64,000 bases of DNA from Halobacterium wangiae (lineage in GTDB: Archaea; Halobacteriota; Halobacteria; Halobacteriales; Halobacteriaceae), in the NCBI RefSeq assembly GCF_021249345.1, contig NZ_CP089588.1:1798001-1862000 (forward strand), given 5' to 3'. Every line of letters starts with the position of its first letter. Position 1 is the first letter of the stretch. Positions 1 to 8,945 of the stretch are shown in pieces. The translations under genes and the position numbers were made by a program. Below the pieces are notes generated by a model that ran no database searches, had not been told where the DNA came from, and worked only from the letters and a program-made list of their open reading frames with translations.

Positions 1-350
1 AAATCAAGTTTTGTTTCCTCGAATTCCTCTCGAAAACGAGAACCCTCTGGATATAGTTCCTCGAATTCCTCTTGGGTGTACAACCAAGTATCCACGTACG
101 GTTCCTCAGGGAGTGCAAGTAGAGAACGTCGTAAATCAAACCGAACCCCGTTAAACGCCTCGGCCAACACGAAGAGATCGACATCGTCAGCCTCGATACC
201 CTGTTCAACGGCCGAACCAAAGAGGAATAGTCTGTCTGGTTGAATTGGAAGGATACCTTCAATGAGTTCCCTCAACAATTGCCTCGGAAGTGGAGACTGC
301 AGACTACCATCGTCGCAAAGTTTCACAGTATCTTCGTTGGTTGGGTCCAT
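1..350 (-). CDS. nucleotidyltransferase-fold protein, C-terminus cut by window edge
   Basis: The minus strand is open from an ATG at 348-350 to the left edge. About 116 residues are visible. Around residues 43-63 the sequence reads LFGSAVEQGIEADDVDLFVL, which fits the GSx(n)DxD metal-binding signature of the MNT/pol-beta nucleotidyltransferase fold, although the usual GS-x-A-R-G spacing is loosened. Such proteins act as antitoxins (MNT of HEPN-MNT pairs) or as stand-alone nucleotidyltransferases. The gene starts 68 nt after the stop of the 241-aa gene at 419-1144, so the two are probably co-transcribed. No HEPN protein is recognisable next door in the window; one could lie beyond the edge. 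Confidence 0.6.
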   Translation of the reverse strand, partial: MDPTNEDTVKLCDDGSLQSPLPRQLLRELIEGILPIQPDRLFLFGSAVEQGIEADDVDLFVLAEAFNGVRFDLRRSLLALPEEPYVDTWLYTQEEFEELYPEGSRFREEFEETKLD

Positions 351-418
351 AATTTAACAGCTCCCCAATAATGTATGGCCACTATCTCCTTGAAGGAGAC
401 ACGGTAAATTCGGTACAG

Positions 419-1144
419 TCATTCGAAGCTGATTTTCACGGCTGCGTTATTACGTATGGTTGGGTTTTCCGAAGGAATGGTAGCTAAGCCAAGAGCGTAT
501 TCTGTATCGATGTCATCGTATGAGCCATACGCACAGTAGAGAGGGTGTTCTGGAAGTTCTCTATTTAGATCAAGGGTCCTCGCCGGCAGCCAGTTCGATT
601 GATCTAACGGAAGACGGGTGCATTGGTTCATATGAATCCTGTCACTACAAATGGCGTAGCACGCTTTCTCAGCGCCATTCCGGTCATTGGCGTGCAATGA
701 GACACATTCGAGGTTGTCAAAGGCGGATACGGCGGTATTAATCGCTTCTCGTGCTTCTACGCTAAGGAATGGGTCTGACTGGGGAATGTAGATGTGGGTT
801 GGATTGAAGACTTCGGATAATCCCTCCAAGAGGTTGTTGTGAGTGACCTTTGAGAACTGCAAATCCGGGACCTTTTCTGATGAGTCGAGTTGCTCAAGTA
901 GGAACCATCGCTCTGCTTGGTGGAAACCAGCAATAACCGAAGATAAGTTGATTCTTGAGATGGCAGGGATTGAATCCCCCCTCAACCACTCGGAGGGAAT
1001 AGGCACTCGTTGGTGGAGCACCTTGAATGATTCTTGACCACGTTTTTCCGTACTCTCTCCTCGGACTTCTTCTCCGATTACCGCACCTTCCTCGTACTCA
1101 TCACGCAATTCTCGAAGAAGTTCCAGAGCGAGGTCATTATTCAT
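419..1144 (-). CDS. hypothetical protein, 241 aa
   Basis: This 241-aa acidic protein has no family I recognise. The N-terminus (residues 1-35) is predicted helical and charged; the rest alternates short strands and helices. There is no signal peptide or membrane segment. The ATG start at 1142-1144 is supported by a TATA-like element at 1167-1177, placed as in leaderless haloarchaeal transcripts. The gene is upstream of, and in line with, the nucleotidyltransferase-fold gene at the left edge, so they may be a functional pair. Base composition is lower in G+C than the metabolic genes of the window, which suits a mobile or defence gene. Confidence 0.6.
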   Translation of the reverse strand: MNNDLALELLRELRDEYEEGAVIGEEVRGESTEKRGQESFKVLHQRVPIPSEWLRGDSIPAISRINLSSVIAGFHQAERWFLLEQLDSSEKVPDLQFSKVTHNNLLEGLSEVFNPTHIYIPQSDPFLSVEAREAINTAVSAFDNLECVSLHANDRNGAEKACYAICSDRIHMNQCTRLPLDQSNWLPARTLDLNRELPEHPLYCAYGSYDDIDTEYALGLATIPSENPTIRNNAAVKISFE

Positions 1145-1166
1145 GGATATTTACCCGCAGCTTGGG

Positions 1167-1177
1167 CACTTTACTAT
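1167..1177 (-). promoter_or_regulatory. TATA-like core promoter of the 241-aa gene
   Basis: On the minus strand this reads ATAGTAAAGTG and lies 23-33 nt upstream of the start codon at 1144. That is the expected distance for a haloarchaeal TATA box driving a leaderless or nearly leaderless mRNA. The identical 11-mer occurs at exactly the same distance before brxA (42188-42198). Confidence 0.5.
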
Positions 1178-1454
1178 ATCCCCTACGCCAGTGTTCATAG
1201 ACAAGAGATTGGTTGATGCCATTGCTCCTCAATCATCCCCAACTTCTCTGTACTGGCCCAGCCTCAGGCCGTTGTTGGAGAAGGTTGGAACATTCGATGT
1301 TTCATTGGTGGTGAAGTTCATTCTATGGGGTTCCTCCATTTGAGGACACGCCAGAACCGGCAGAAACTATGGCCGCATACGTACGGGGACCCAGTGTGTG
1401 AGTAGGATTTCCGGGAACGACCTGGACATAATCTACAGGCGAGGAGATGGAGAA

Positions 1455-1650
1455 TCACAGGCCAGTGATCTCCCCGATCTCCACCTCATCTAAGTACTGA
1501 CAGTCTCCCTTGTAGATCGGCTTTCCCTCGTAGACCACCAGTGCATGCTGGAGTTCATCGATAGCAGTGGCGGCATCCTCTAAGACACGAGCTGCCTCTT
1601 TAGCAATATCAGCCAGGAGTCAAACGGGTAACTCTCGTCGACGACGCTCT
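1455..1650 (-). pseudogene. C-terminal remnant of an unknown gene, frameshifted
   Basis: The minus strand encodes an acidic, haloarchaeal-looking C-terminus of about 54 residues (ending GEITGL) that stops at 1455. Going upstream, this frame hits a stop near 1620, but an adjacent frame continues with a similar acidic stretch (VVDESYPFDS), as if one base had been lost or gained near 1616-1620. No start codon fits. I do not recognise the family. Confidence 0.3.
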
Positions 1651-1664
1651 CATTCTACGGCTGG

Positions 1665-1701
1665 AACCCGTTTCCGTCCTCCTGTGGAGGACGTCGTCCC
1701 G
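1665..1701. repeat. 37-nt hairpin motif, copy A
   Basis: It begins AACCCGTT and contains the inverted repeat GTCCTCC-TGT-GGAGGAC at 1676-1692. Copy B at 1931-1967 has the same length and is identical at 31 of 37 positions. The outer stem pair is G-C here and A-T in copy B, a compensatory change. Confidence 0.6.
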
Positions 1702-1930
1702 CAGATGCGAGAGATGGCACTCTAAGTTGCCTTCCTATCTGTGTGGGTAGGCCCTTGATTCAGGAAGGTCTGGTCACAGAGGACACGATGACCTGCGGTG
1801 AGAGAGCCTGTCTTGAAAACTGAGAGGCGATGACTCGTCGCGGGGTGGGTGCACCCGTGATTGTGCCACGATCCCCCAGAAGCCGAGCGAGAAACCCTCG
1901 TGGTTGACGTTTCTGGCGTATTTGGATCGT

Positions 1931-1967
1931 AACCCGTTCACATCCTCCTGTGGAGGATATCGTTCCG
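1931..1967. repeat. 37-nt hairpin motif, copy B
   Basis: Second copy of the motif at 1665-1701 in direct orientation, 266 bp away. The stem is ATCCTCC-TGT-GGAGGAT (1942-1958). It lies just before the GC-rich block. Confidence 0.6.
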
Positions 1968-2371
1968 TCTCGGGACGTGGGATATCACTCCGGGCATGCG
2001 GCCCCTCCTCGACTAGATGGAGTTCGGACGGCACGCACCGCTCGCCGCATTCCGCCCTCCGCGTCGCTCGCGACCGACCATTCCGGGCTGTCGCGGTCTC
2101 GTTCCTTCGTCACTCGACCGCGTTCCGGGCTAAAATGTATGTGCCCTCGACGCCAGCGGGTATCCCCGTCGGTTGCGCCCCTTGCGGGCTTTCGCGTTCC
2201 AGCGCTTTGAGCCGCCTGCGCTGTCGCGCGCCACACGGCGGCGCGCGTTCTCGACGACAGTCGCTCTGGACACGGTCCCGCACATCGGGCCGAACGCGAA
2301 CGGGCATATCCCGCTGGCCGCTCGCTCCGGGCGGGTCGACGCGCGCCACTGGCTGCGTATTTCCTCCTTGG

Positions 2372-2426
2372 GTGTGCGCCACTCGCGCCCCCGTGGGGCG
2401 CTCGTGAAGGCGCGAGCGGCGCACAC
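2372..2426. repeat. 18-bp inverted repeat, GC-rich
   Basis: The arms are 2372-2389 and 2409-2426 and pair at 17 of 18 positions around a 19-nt spacer. It lies about 100 bp upstream of the OB-fold gene. It could be a cruciform, a replication or regulatory site, or a terminator-like structure; it has no T-run. Confidence 0.6.
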
Positions 2427-2527
2427 ACTAATTGATGTAATGGTTGGACTCGGTGTCGTCGAAGAAACCACGAGTGATAGTCGTGGTTGTCGGGCGTCGC
2501 GATAACGCCTTCAGGTCCAGTAGACCA

Positions 2528-3400
2528 ATGAGTAGTAAGAATCCACGTGGTAGTAACGGTGTTGGACAGGCAGTTGAAACAACCAAACTCGGAGAAACAA
2601 GCGAGCGAGAAGCAGACTCGGAGTCGGACATAGCGGAGATTGAGGCTGTCGACGAGGTTCGGGTGCGTGAGGAGCGTCTGCGGGCGACGGTGGACATGGA
2701 GATTCGAGCGAGAATAGATTCAAACCACCCTGAAGCGATGGGGGCTGGGTTGACGCTTGCGGAGGAGGAGCGGGCGTTAGCGCGGGAGTGGGAGATTAAG
2801 CGCACACACCACCGGTTTGACCGCCGAGAAAGTTCTGACAGAGAGGCTCGTACTCGGGAGTACGTGAGTAAGCGGACGCCGAGTGAACTCTACGAAGCCC
2901 GGCCGGTTGACCCTCGGGAGGAGCTTGGGTGTGAGATGTTGGGTGAGGTGAATCGGGAAGCGATGCGCTTGGAATCGAAGTGCCGTGGATTCTCACGGGC
3001 AGCAACATCGAGAGTGCTTGCTGGGCGCGTCCAGCAGAATGGGGATGTGACGACGGGCGTGCTTGAGACTCTCGAGAAACTCGCATTAGGGCCCGGGCAG
3101 ATCATTCCATTCGGTGACCTCGAGCGGGTTGAACGTGATGAGGTGACGGTGGAGGGTTGGGTTGAGCGGTTGTTCGAGCCTTCGCATCCAGCGATCGCTC
3201 AAGTGGGTTTGCTGGAAGATGAGAGCGGTCGTTGCAAAGTGACGATTTGGAAACGGAGTAATCAGTCACTGGTTCGTGAGGGTGAACGAGTTCGTGTGAG
3301 TGGTGCGGCATTGAGCTTCTATGAGGGGCGACCGAGCCTGGCAGTCACGGGCTGGAGCACTCTCAGGTTCACTGAGCGAGAACGGTACTGGGAGGCCTAG
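2528..3400 (+). CDS. OB-fold nucleic-acid-binding protein
   Basis: A 290-aa protein from the ATG at 2528; an in-frame TTG at 2444 would add 28 residues but gives a basic, poorly haloarchaeal N-terminus, so the ATG is preferred. Residues 1-150 are highly charged and probably helical or coiled. The C-terminal 80 residues read like a replication-factor-A-type OB fold: VTVEGWVERLF, then VGLLEDESGRCKVTIW, then GERVRVSGAALSFYEGRPSL, giving five beta strands. RPA-like OB proteins of this kind are common on haloarchaeal plasmids and may bind single-stranded DNA. No partner gene is adjacent; a T-rich stretch follows the stop. Confidence 0.65.
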   Translation: MSSKNPRGSNGVGQAVETTKLGETSEREADSESDIAEIEAVDEVRVREERLRATVDMEIRARIDSNHPEAMGAGLTLAEEERALAREWEIKRTHHRFDRRESSDREARTREYVSKRTPSELYEARPVDPREELGCEMLGEVNREAMRLESKCRGFSRAATSRVLAGRVQQNGDVTTGVLETLEKLALGPGQIIPFGDLERVERDEVTVEGWVERLFEPSHPAIAQVGLLEDESGRCKVTIWKRSNQSLVREGERVRVSGAALSFYEGRPSLAVTGWSTLRFTERERYWEA

Positions 3401-3410
3401 GGTCTCTCCT

Positions 3411-3424
3411 CGGCTTTTTCTTTC
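3411..3424 (+). terminator. T-rich putative terminator after the OB-fold gene
   Basis: A run of T's interrupted by one C (CTTTTTCTTTCT) lies 10-25 nt after the stop at 3400. Archaeal intrinsic termination typically needs only such a T-rich stretch on the non-template strand. Confidence 0.4.
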
Positions 3425-3637
3425 TGCCAGCTTCCTCCCCAGCCGTCGTCCTCACGCTGGGTTCGGACGCCCCTCGCGCGTTCTCACTCCGTGATTCATC
3501 GCACGCCATGGCCAAGGTGTCCTTCTCAACTTCTACACCAATATTCAGCCTGTGTCTTGTTGGTTGTCTGTCCTTGTCGGGGATTTCATTAACCCCCGCC
3601 CCACACAGGTAGGTATCATTGGAGTGGTGTTTCTTTA

Positions 3638-6600
3638 ATGGATCAACAAACCCGTCTCACTGAAGACGATCTGAGCGAGGGTGAGCCCCAGGTCTTCATG
3701 ATGCCTGTCAACCGGAGTCGATGGCTCGATGAATTCAAGCGTACCGTCGACAATCGGATAACTTTCAACGACAGCCGTGACCTCCCTCGTGCTCTCGAGG
3801 AATTGGATTCAACGAGGATCTGGGGGACGCAGAGTGGGGAACGCAACGAATCGATGTGGGGGAAACTCACGCCGGGGGATATCATGTTGTTCTACTCTGA
3901 GGGCTGGTTTTTCGCTGCCGGCCGAATCAAGGATACCATCCGAAGCCCGGAAGCAGGCGACTATATCTGGGATAACGAGGATAGCGAATTCATCTATACG
4001 CTCACGGATTACACGCATCTCGCAATTACAAAGCCAACTGTCTGGGACTGGTTTGGTTACAAGGAAAACTTCACTCGCCGCGGCCTCGCACGGGTTTCCT
4101 CAGATCGCGTGGAATCCCTCCGGAGAGAAGTCGGTGATATTTGGGAACACATTCTGGGATTCGAGGTCGATGAGCCAATAGAGTCGATCCTCTCTGCAGA
4201 ACCCGGTTCCGCTACGTCGAATGGAGGGACGGATTCGTATTTCATCCTAAGAACTGGTGGTGGCGAGTACGAAGACAAACCTAGTGAAGAATACCACTTC
4301 AAGGAAGGTATCCCCGGTTCAAGACAGCTCCGTGAGGCTGTAGGGTCCGCGAAATTCGTCTGCCTCGAGGATGAGGAATTCTACGCAAAAGGTGCGATCA
4401 CGGACATCGCCTCAGAAACCCGCGACGGTACCACACACTACTTCGCCACCATTTCGGGTCACAACGAGATCAACCCCGTTTCCTTCGATGCAGTTCGGGA
4501 CGACCTTGAACCCAACTTCCCCATCCAGTATGGCATCATCAAAATCCCAGAATCGGACTACAATCGAATCGTCTCCCCAGAGGTTCCCCCATCAGTCACG
4601 TCGTATGACTCTGTGAGTGAGGCGACAGAAGATATTACGACTCGACTCACCCAGGTAAGTGAAAACCGAACTCAGTGGTTCACTGAGCAACTAGCCCGCT
4701 CGATTATTGAGGACTGGACAACGGCCTTCCGGAACTTCGGTCCTAATACCACTGTTGGGCCAGCTCAGGAAGCCGCCTTCGAACAAATTCGCGACCTCTT
4801 CGAGGAGTGCAAAACTGACCTGGAGGCCATTTCGGATGAGATCGGGAACGGCCGCCTTGACTCGCTCTCACCAGCTCAAACCCTCTTCATGGTGCTCTTG
4901 CGTCACCTTCAAACCCAGCATGGACTCCGAGCGAACGCAAATCACGTTAAACTCTCCTTGCTCTTCGAGCACAACTACGACCTCCGAACCGAATCTGGTC
5001 GAACCGCGTCTGTGGATCACGCGCTCTTCACGCATCTGAGTAAGCACGAGCACGCTGGTGTGTACCGGTTTTCTGCGCCGCCTGAGTACTGGCTCACCAG
5101 CATTGCTAGTGGCGCGATCTCCTTCGAAGCAGAGGACGAAGACGACTGGAGTCGCCTCAACCCCGATGACGTTGTACTCTTCTACTGCCAGCAAACCGAC
5201 CTCGATACGACCGGGGAATACGCGAGCGGATTCATCGGTGCCGGTGTCGTTGGCAATCTAACTCGGAAGCCCTCGACTGATCCGTGGTGGTGGGATGAAC
5301 ACCACAATAACGAGTCTTTCCCCCTTATCGCTAGCTTCAACGCGGTCTATCTCACGGGGAATGATGACGCTTTGCCCGATTCGAATCCAATAACGGAGTC
5401 GACGACGCCTAAGTCCCTGGAGTCTGCTTTCGAGGCGCTCACTGCGAACCTGCTTCAATACGATACTGCTGTTGACCTTTGTGAATCCAGGACTGGGCGT
5501 GGTCTGGCGGTCTCAGGGCGATTCTCACCGTTTCTCGACGAACAAAGCGAGCCTGATCATGAGCGGCCCCGTATTCTACTCGAAGCGATGGCCAAGAGCG
5601 GAACACTCACTCCTGTTCCCCCGATAGACCTGGTTCGAGATTTCGAAGGGGCCTTAGATCAGGCGACAATTCTCGATGGCCTGCATTTTGAGGGAGACCG
5701 GGGCCAAGAGTTAGTTTCACAAGTTGGTCAAGCCCTTCGGGCTGGAAAACACGTGATCTTTACTGGTCCACCTGGGACTGGGAAGACAGAGGTAGCTCGT
5801 CGAGTTGCGTCCTATCTTGTGGATTCAAGCCCGGATCTGTACACGGATTCACAGCTGACAACGGCAACGGCGGATTGGTCGACGTTCGATACCGTCGGAG
5901 GATACATGCCGGACGGCTCAGACTCGGATTCGGATGAACTAGAGTTCTCACCGGGCGTCGTTCTGAACCGATTCAAGGGTCGTCGTCCGGAGATGCAGCG
6001 CAACGAGCCGCTCATTATTGACGAGCTGAATCGCGCAGATATCGACAAAGCATTCGGGCAACTCTTCACTGTTCTCTCGGGTCAGTCTGTCCAGCTTCCA
6101 TACCTGAAGGATGGGCAGGAAGTTGAATTACAGAACGCGACTGGCCTCTCAGGGAAGCCAGCGTCCCATCAGTATGTGGTCCCGGAGTCCTGGCGGATCT
6201 TCGCGACGATGAACACGTACGATAAGACATCATTGTACGAGATGAGTTACGCCTTCATGCGGCGCTTCGCGTTCATCCGCGTCGAAGTCCCTGACCTCCC
6301 CGCCGACCCCGAGGAGTTAGATGCTCTGATTGCGCGGTACACGTCCGTTTGGGATGACCTGGACCCGGACGAGAATGAGCGGACTGCGGTCGGGCAAGTC
6401 TGGCGTGCAACCAACACAGCAGTCGAGAACCGCTCGATAGGGCCCGCAATCATTGAAGATATGCTCCGGTACGTGGCCCAAGGGAACGATCGCCTCACAA
6501 CCCATCTAACGCAGGCCGTCATCAGCTTCGTGTTCCCCCAGCTAGAGGGCGTCCCTGAGCGCCGGGATATCCTCAACGCGATTGCTCAAGTGAACACCAT

Positions 6601-6667
6601 TGATGGGAGTGAGATTGAGCGTGCGGCCCAGGATATGCTGCAGGTCGACTCCCTCGAGCATGCATAA
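3638..6667 (+). CDS. McrB-type AAA+ NTPase with several EVE-like domains
   Basis: A 1009-aa McrB-family protein. The AAA+ domain occupies about residues 690-960: Walker A GPPGTGKTE (about 709), Walker B LIIDELNRADIDKAFG (about 792) and the sensor FATMNTYDKTSL (about 857), all typical of McrB motor subunits. The long N-terminal part carries EVE/PUA-like modules that probably read modified bases: one at about residues 17-150 (KLTPGDIMLFY...GRI), one at about 470-570 (RLNPDDVVLFY...GAGVV), and a related-looking block at about 200-310 (YHFKEGIPGSRQL). The next gene overlaps by 8 nt and encodes the nuclease partner, so the pair should form a modification-dependent restriction complex. The base recognised cannot be told from sequence. 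Confidence 0.85.
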   Translation: MDQQTRLTEDDLSEGEPQVFMMPVNRSRWLDEFKRTVDNRITFNDSRDLPRALEELDSTRIWGTQSGERNESMWGKLTPGDIMLFYSEGWFFAAGRIKDTIRSPEAGDYIWDNEDSEFIYTLTDYTHLAITKPTVWDWFGYKENFTRRGLARVSSDRVESLRREVGDIWEHILGFEVDEPIESILSAEPGSATSNGGTDSYFILRTGGGEYEDKPSEEYHFKEGIPGSRQLREAVGSAKFVCLEDEEFYAKGAITDIASETRDGTTHYFATISGHNEINPVSFDAVRDDLEPNFPIQYGIIKIPESDYNRIVSPEVPPSVTSYDSVSEATEDITTRLTQVSENRTQWFTEQLARSIIEDWTTAFRNFGPNTTVGPAQEAAFEQIRDLFEECKTDLEAISDEIGNGRLDSLSPAQTLFMVLLRHLQTQHGLRANANHVKLSLLFEHNYDLRTESGRTASVDHALFTHLSKHEHAGVYRFSAPPEYWLTSIASGAISFEAEDEDDWSRLNPDDVVLFYCQQTDLDTTGEYASGFIGAGVVGNLTRKPSTDPWWWDEHHNNESFPLIASFNAVYLTGNDDALPDSNPITESTTPKSLESAFEALTANLLQYDTAVDLCESRTGRGLAVSGRFSPFLDEQSEPDHERPRILLEAMAKSGTLTPVPPIDLVRDFEGALDQATILDGLHFEGDRGQELVSQVGQALRAGKHVIFTGPPGTGKTEVARRVASYLVDSSPDLYTDSQLTTATADWSTFDTVGGYMPDGSDSDSDELEFSPGVVLNRFKGRRPEMQRNEPLIIDELNRADIDKAFGQLFTVLSGQSVQLPYLKDGQEVELQNATGLSGKPASHQYVVPESWRIFATMNTYDKTSLYEMSYAFMRRFAFIRVEVPDLPADPEELDALIARYTSVWDDLDPDENERTAVGQVWRATNTAVENRSIGPAIIEDMLRYVAQGNDRLTTHLTQAVISFVFPQLEGVPERRDILNAIAQVNTIDGSEIERAAQDMLQVDSLEHA

Positions 6668-8018
6668 AGACGACCTTCTCGATAGCCTCACCGAGGACAT
6701 CCTTGCGTACGCGATGCAGGGCGCATTTCCAGAGCGAGAAATTGCGGCTACACTCAAGCCAGATGAGTTAGATGACCGCTTTAAGGAATACGAATTGCTC
6801 CTGGATCTGCATTTCATCCTGCAGGACGATGTGACGTCATTCGTTCGTGAACTCCCGAAACACGTGCGCTCAATTCGGACGGAAACCCAGAATGTCTCAC
6901 ACACTACACGAGGTGCTGTGAATGGTCGAATCGACTGGTCGGCCACGACGAAAAAGCGGTATTCGGAGTACCCGAATGACCGCAGCATCTTCGTATGCGA
7001 GAACCGCTCTAAGAACTATGATATCCCTGAGAATCTTGTTCTGAAGCGTTTGCTTGCGGTAATTTATGAGACGCTTTCAGCGGCTGAGTCCTACCTCCGG
7101 TCCGACTATACATGGGTGGAGGAAACTTGGCGCGGTGACGAGGAACTCATTGATGAGCTCACGAACCTCGTCGAGCGGAACGTCCACGTGCGCCGTATTC
7201 GCGAGCCAGCCTCATATGAGCCAACCGAGCGAATGCTCACGCAGGCTGAAAGCTCACGGCAACCGGTCTATCGCCAGGCTGCACGCCTTCTTCGGAAGCG
7301 TCAACGCCTATTCGATGGCGATGAAGCACTACTCCGGGAGTTGCTAGCTGAGACAGCGGTAACACCGGATGACGAGGACGTGCTGTTCGAGCTATTCGTT
7401 CTCTTCCGGTTCATCTCAACGATCGATGCAATGCGGGAGGGTTCATTCACGCTCGAAACTATTGCGTCAGATCACCAGGAGGTCGCGCACTTTACCGGGG
7501 AAACGGAAGCAGAAACAGAAATCGCCATCTATCACGATAACTCTGCGCGAGACAGAGACCTCTCGTTTCGGGCTGGCGTTGACCGCGACTCAGATTCACT
7601 GTCTCGAACTGACCGCGTCCAACTTGTAGCTCAGGAGGTTGCCGATTCGTACTTTACGGACAGAGAGTTCCAGAATCATACTGGTCGTCCGGACATCATT
7701 GTGCTTGAGATCATCTCCGGGAATGGAACGTATGAGTACCTGATTACGGAGGTGAAGAACAGTACTCGCACGAAGACGATCAGGCAGGGGATCAAAGAGA
7801 CGCTCGAATACGTCGCGTTCCTCCGATTAGACGATGAATTCGTGTTCACCGACGAATCTGAAGATGTATTCGGAGACGGCTGGAACGGCCTGCTCGTCAT
7901 TCAGGACCTAGACTCTGAGACGGCTTCCTTTGAAGCACAAAAAGACAATGAGATCACGATCCTCCAAGCCTCAGAAATCGATGAACAACTCCAGCACGTC
8001 CTCGAGAACATTCTTTGA
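6660..8018 (+). CDS. McrC/DUF2357-like PD-(D/E)xK nuclease subunit
   Basis: A 452-aa protein; the ATG at 6660 overlaps the end of the McrB-type gene by 8 nt, the usual coupling in McrBC operons. The N-terminal half has the McrC/DUF2357 signature VNGRIDW (about residue 88) followed by ENLVLKRLLAVI. The C-terminal nuclease shows GRPDIIVLEI (about 341) and LITEVKNS (about 362), the D...ExK catalytic set. The role inferred is cleavage of DNA after loading by the partner NTPase. Length and arrangement differ from classical McrC (the second module at 12151 is closer), so this is a divergent type. Confidence 0.75.
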   Translation: MHKDDLLDSLTEDILAYAMQGAFPEREIAATLKPDELDDRFKEYELLLDLHFILQDDVTSFVRELPKHVRSIRTETQNVSHTTRGAVNGRIDWSATTKKRYSEYPNDRSIFVCENRSKNYDIPENLVLKRLLAVIYETLSAAESYLRSDYTWVEETWRGDEELIDELTNLVERNVHVRRIREPASYEPTERMLTQAESSRQPVYRQAARLLRKRQRLFDGDEALLRELLAETAVTPDDEDVLFELFVLFRFISTIDAMREGSFTLETIASDHQEVAHFTGETEAETEIAIYHDNSARDRDLSFRAGVDRDSDSLSRTDRVQLVAQEVADSYFTDREFQNHTGRPDIIVLEIISGNGTYEYLITEVKNSTRTKTIRQGIKETLEYVAFLRLDDEFVFTDESEDVFGDGWNGLLVIQDLDSETASFEAQKDNEITILQASEIDEQLQHVLENIL

Positions 8019-8240
8019 TCTCTCGGCCTTGAACCACTTCTAGGGGACCAAACGGATGCTCACTGGCTCCCGAGGCCATACTTCTTTATGCGTGCTGGGT
8101 AACCCAATCCGTGCCAATTTTTCTTGGAGGGATTGGCTTTCTGGCGTGACGACTGATGGTGGACTTCACCTATTGTTGAGGAATAGGATGGAACCTATGT
8201 CAGGTATTAAGGCGGTCTCCCTCCTGTTCTTCGAGTATCT

Positions 8241-8666
8241 ATGGCTGATATTGGCCTCGTCAGTTGTGTGAAGACGAAACGAAGTGAGCCGGCCATACCT
8301 AAGGACCTCTATACCTCCGATTACTTCCGTAAAATGCGAGCGTATGCCGAAAGATTCCACGATGACTGGTGGATACTTTCGGCGGAACACGGCCTTCTGA
8401 ATCCGGATGGGGCACAAATAGAGCCCTATGAAGAGACACTCACGGGCGCATCAGTGGCAAAGAAACGTGAGTGGAGCAACCGTGTAGCCGAGCAATTAAC
8501 CGAAGCTGGATTACTATCCGAAGATACTACTCTTGTCCTTCACGCCGGGAAGAATTACTACGAAGAGTTGCTACCTCTCATCAAGGACTCAGGAGTCGCA
8601 GTTGAGATCCCTACAGAGGGACTATACATTGGGGAGAAGAAAGCCTGGTACAAGGAGCGACTCTGA
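8241..8666 (+). CDS. DUF6884-like protein
   Basis: A 141-aa protein with the conserved pattern LVSCVKTK, LYTSDYFRKMRAYAE, WWILSAEHGLLNP and IEPYEETL, followed by VLHAGKNYYEELLP. This is the DUF6884 pattern. The same order of motifs (C..K, Y.S..F, LS..G, YD/YE) occurs in the domain attached to archaeosine synthase ArcS and related 7-deazapurine enzymes, so a link to modified nucleobases is possible but unproved. A TATTAA at 8205-8210 may be its promoter. It sits between two modification-dependent restriction modules. A divergent relative appears to be the 180-aa gene inside BREX (27399-27941). Confidence 0.7.
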   Translation: MADIGLVSCVKTKRSEPAIPKDLYTSDYFRKMRAYAERFHDDWWILSAEHGLLNPDGAQIEPYEETLTGASVAKKREWSNRVAEQLTEAGLLSEDTTLVLHAGKNYYEELLPLIKDSGVAVEIPTEGLYIGEKKAWYKERL

Positions 8667-8945
8667 CGGGGCTCGAAAATGTGTAGAACGGGGAATCACC
8701 CTACACCACTCAATCGAAGTAAGGCACCTGCATCCCGATCTACCCTGCTCTAATTGAGGGGTGTCCTCTGTTCCTGGTACACTTGCCGTATCTAGTAAAG
8801 TTTCGAGTGCAGCATTGTCGGAACTGAACTCCTCCTCAATCTCATCAGTCGTTCCTGAAGATGAGAGTGAGCCCCAGTCGAGTGGGTAGAAGCACACGAA
8901 GTCAAAGGTACTCTAGAGGGATCAACCACAATAGCATCCTCTCAA

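Larger units (their letters stand above)
1145..2443. other. gene-poor, decayed stretch with structured repeats
   Basis: About 1.3 kb without a convincing intact gene. It holds a promoter for the minus-strand gene on the left, a frameshifted coding remnant (about 1455-1650), two copies of a 37-nt hairpin motif (1665-1701 and 1931-1967), and a very GC-rich block (about 1990-2426) ending in an 18-bp inverted repeat. The long open frames in the GC-rich block are arginine- and serine-rich on several frames at once, as expected of high G+C rather than of haloarchaeal protein. Confidence 0.6.

Noticed and set aside
1904-2471. Several overlapping open frames on both strands in the GC-rich block
   Set aside because: They are Arg/Ser/Pro-rich in all frames, show no family motif, and mirror each other as expected from high G+C and few stop codons.
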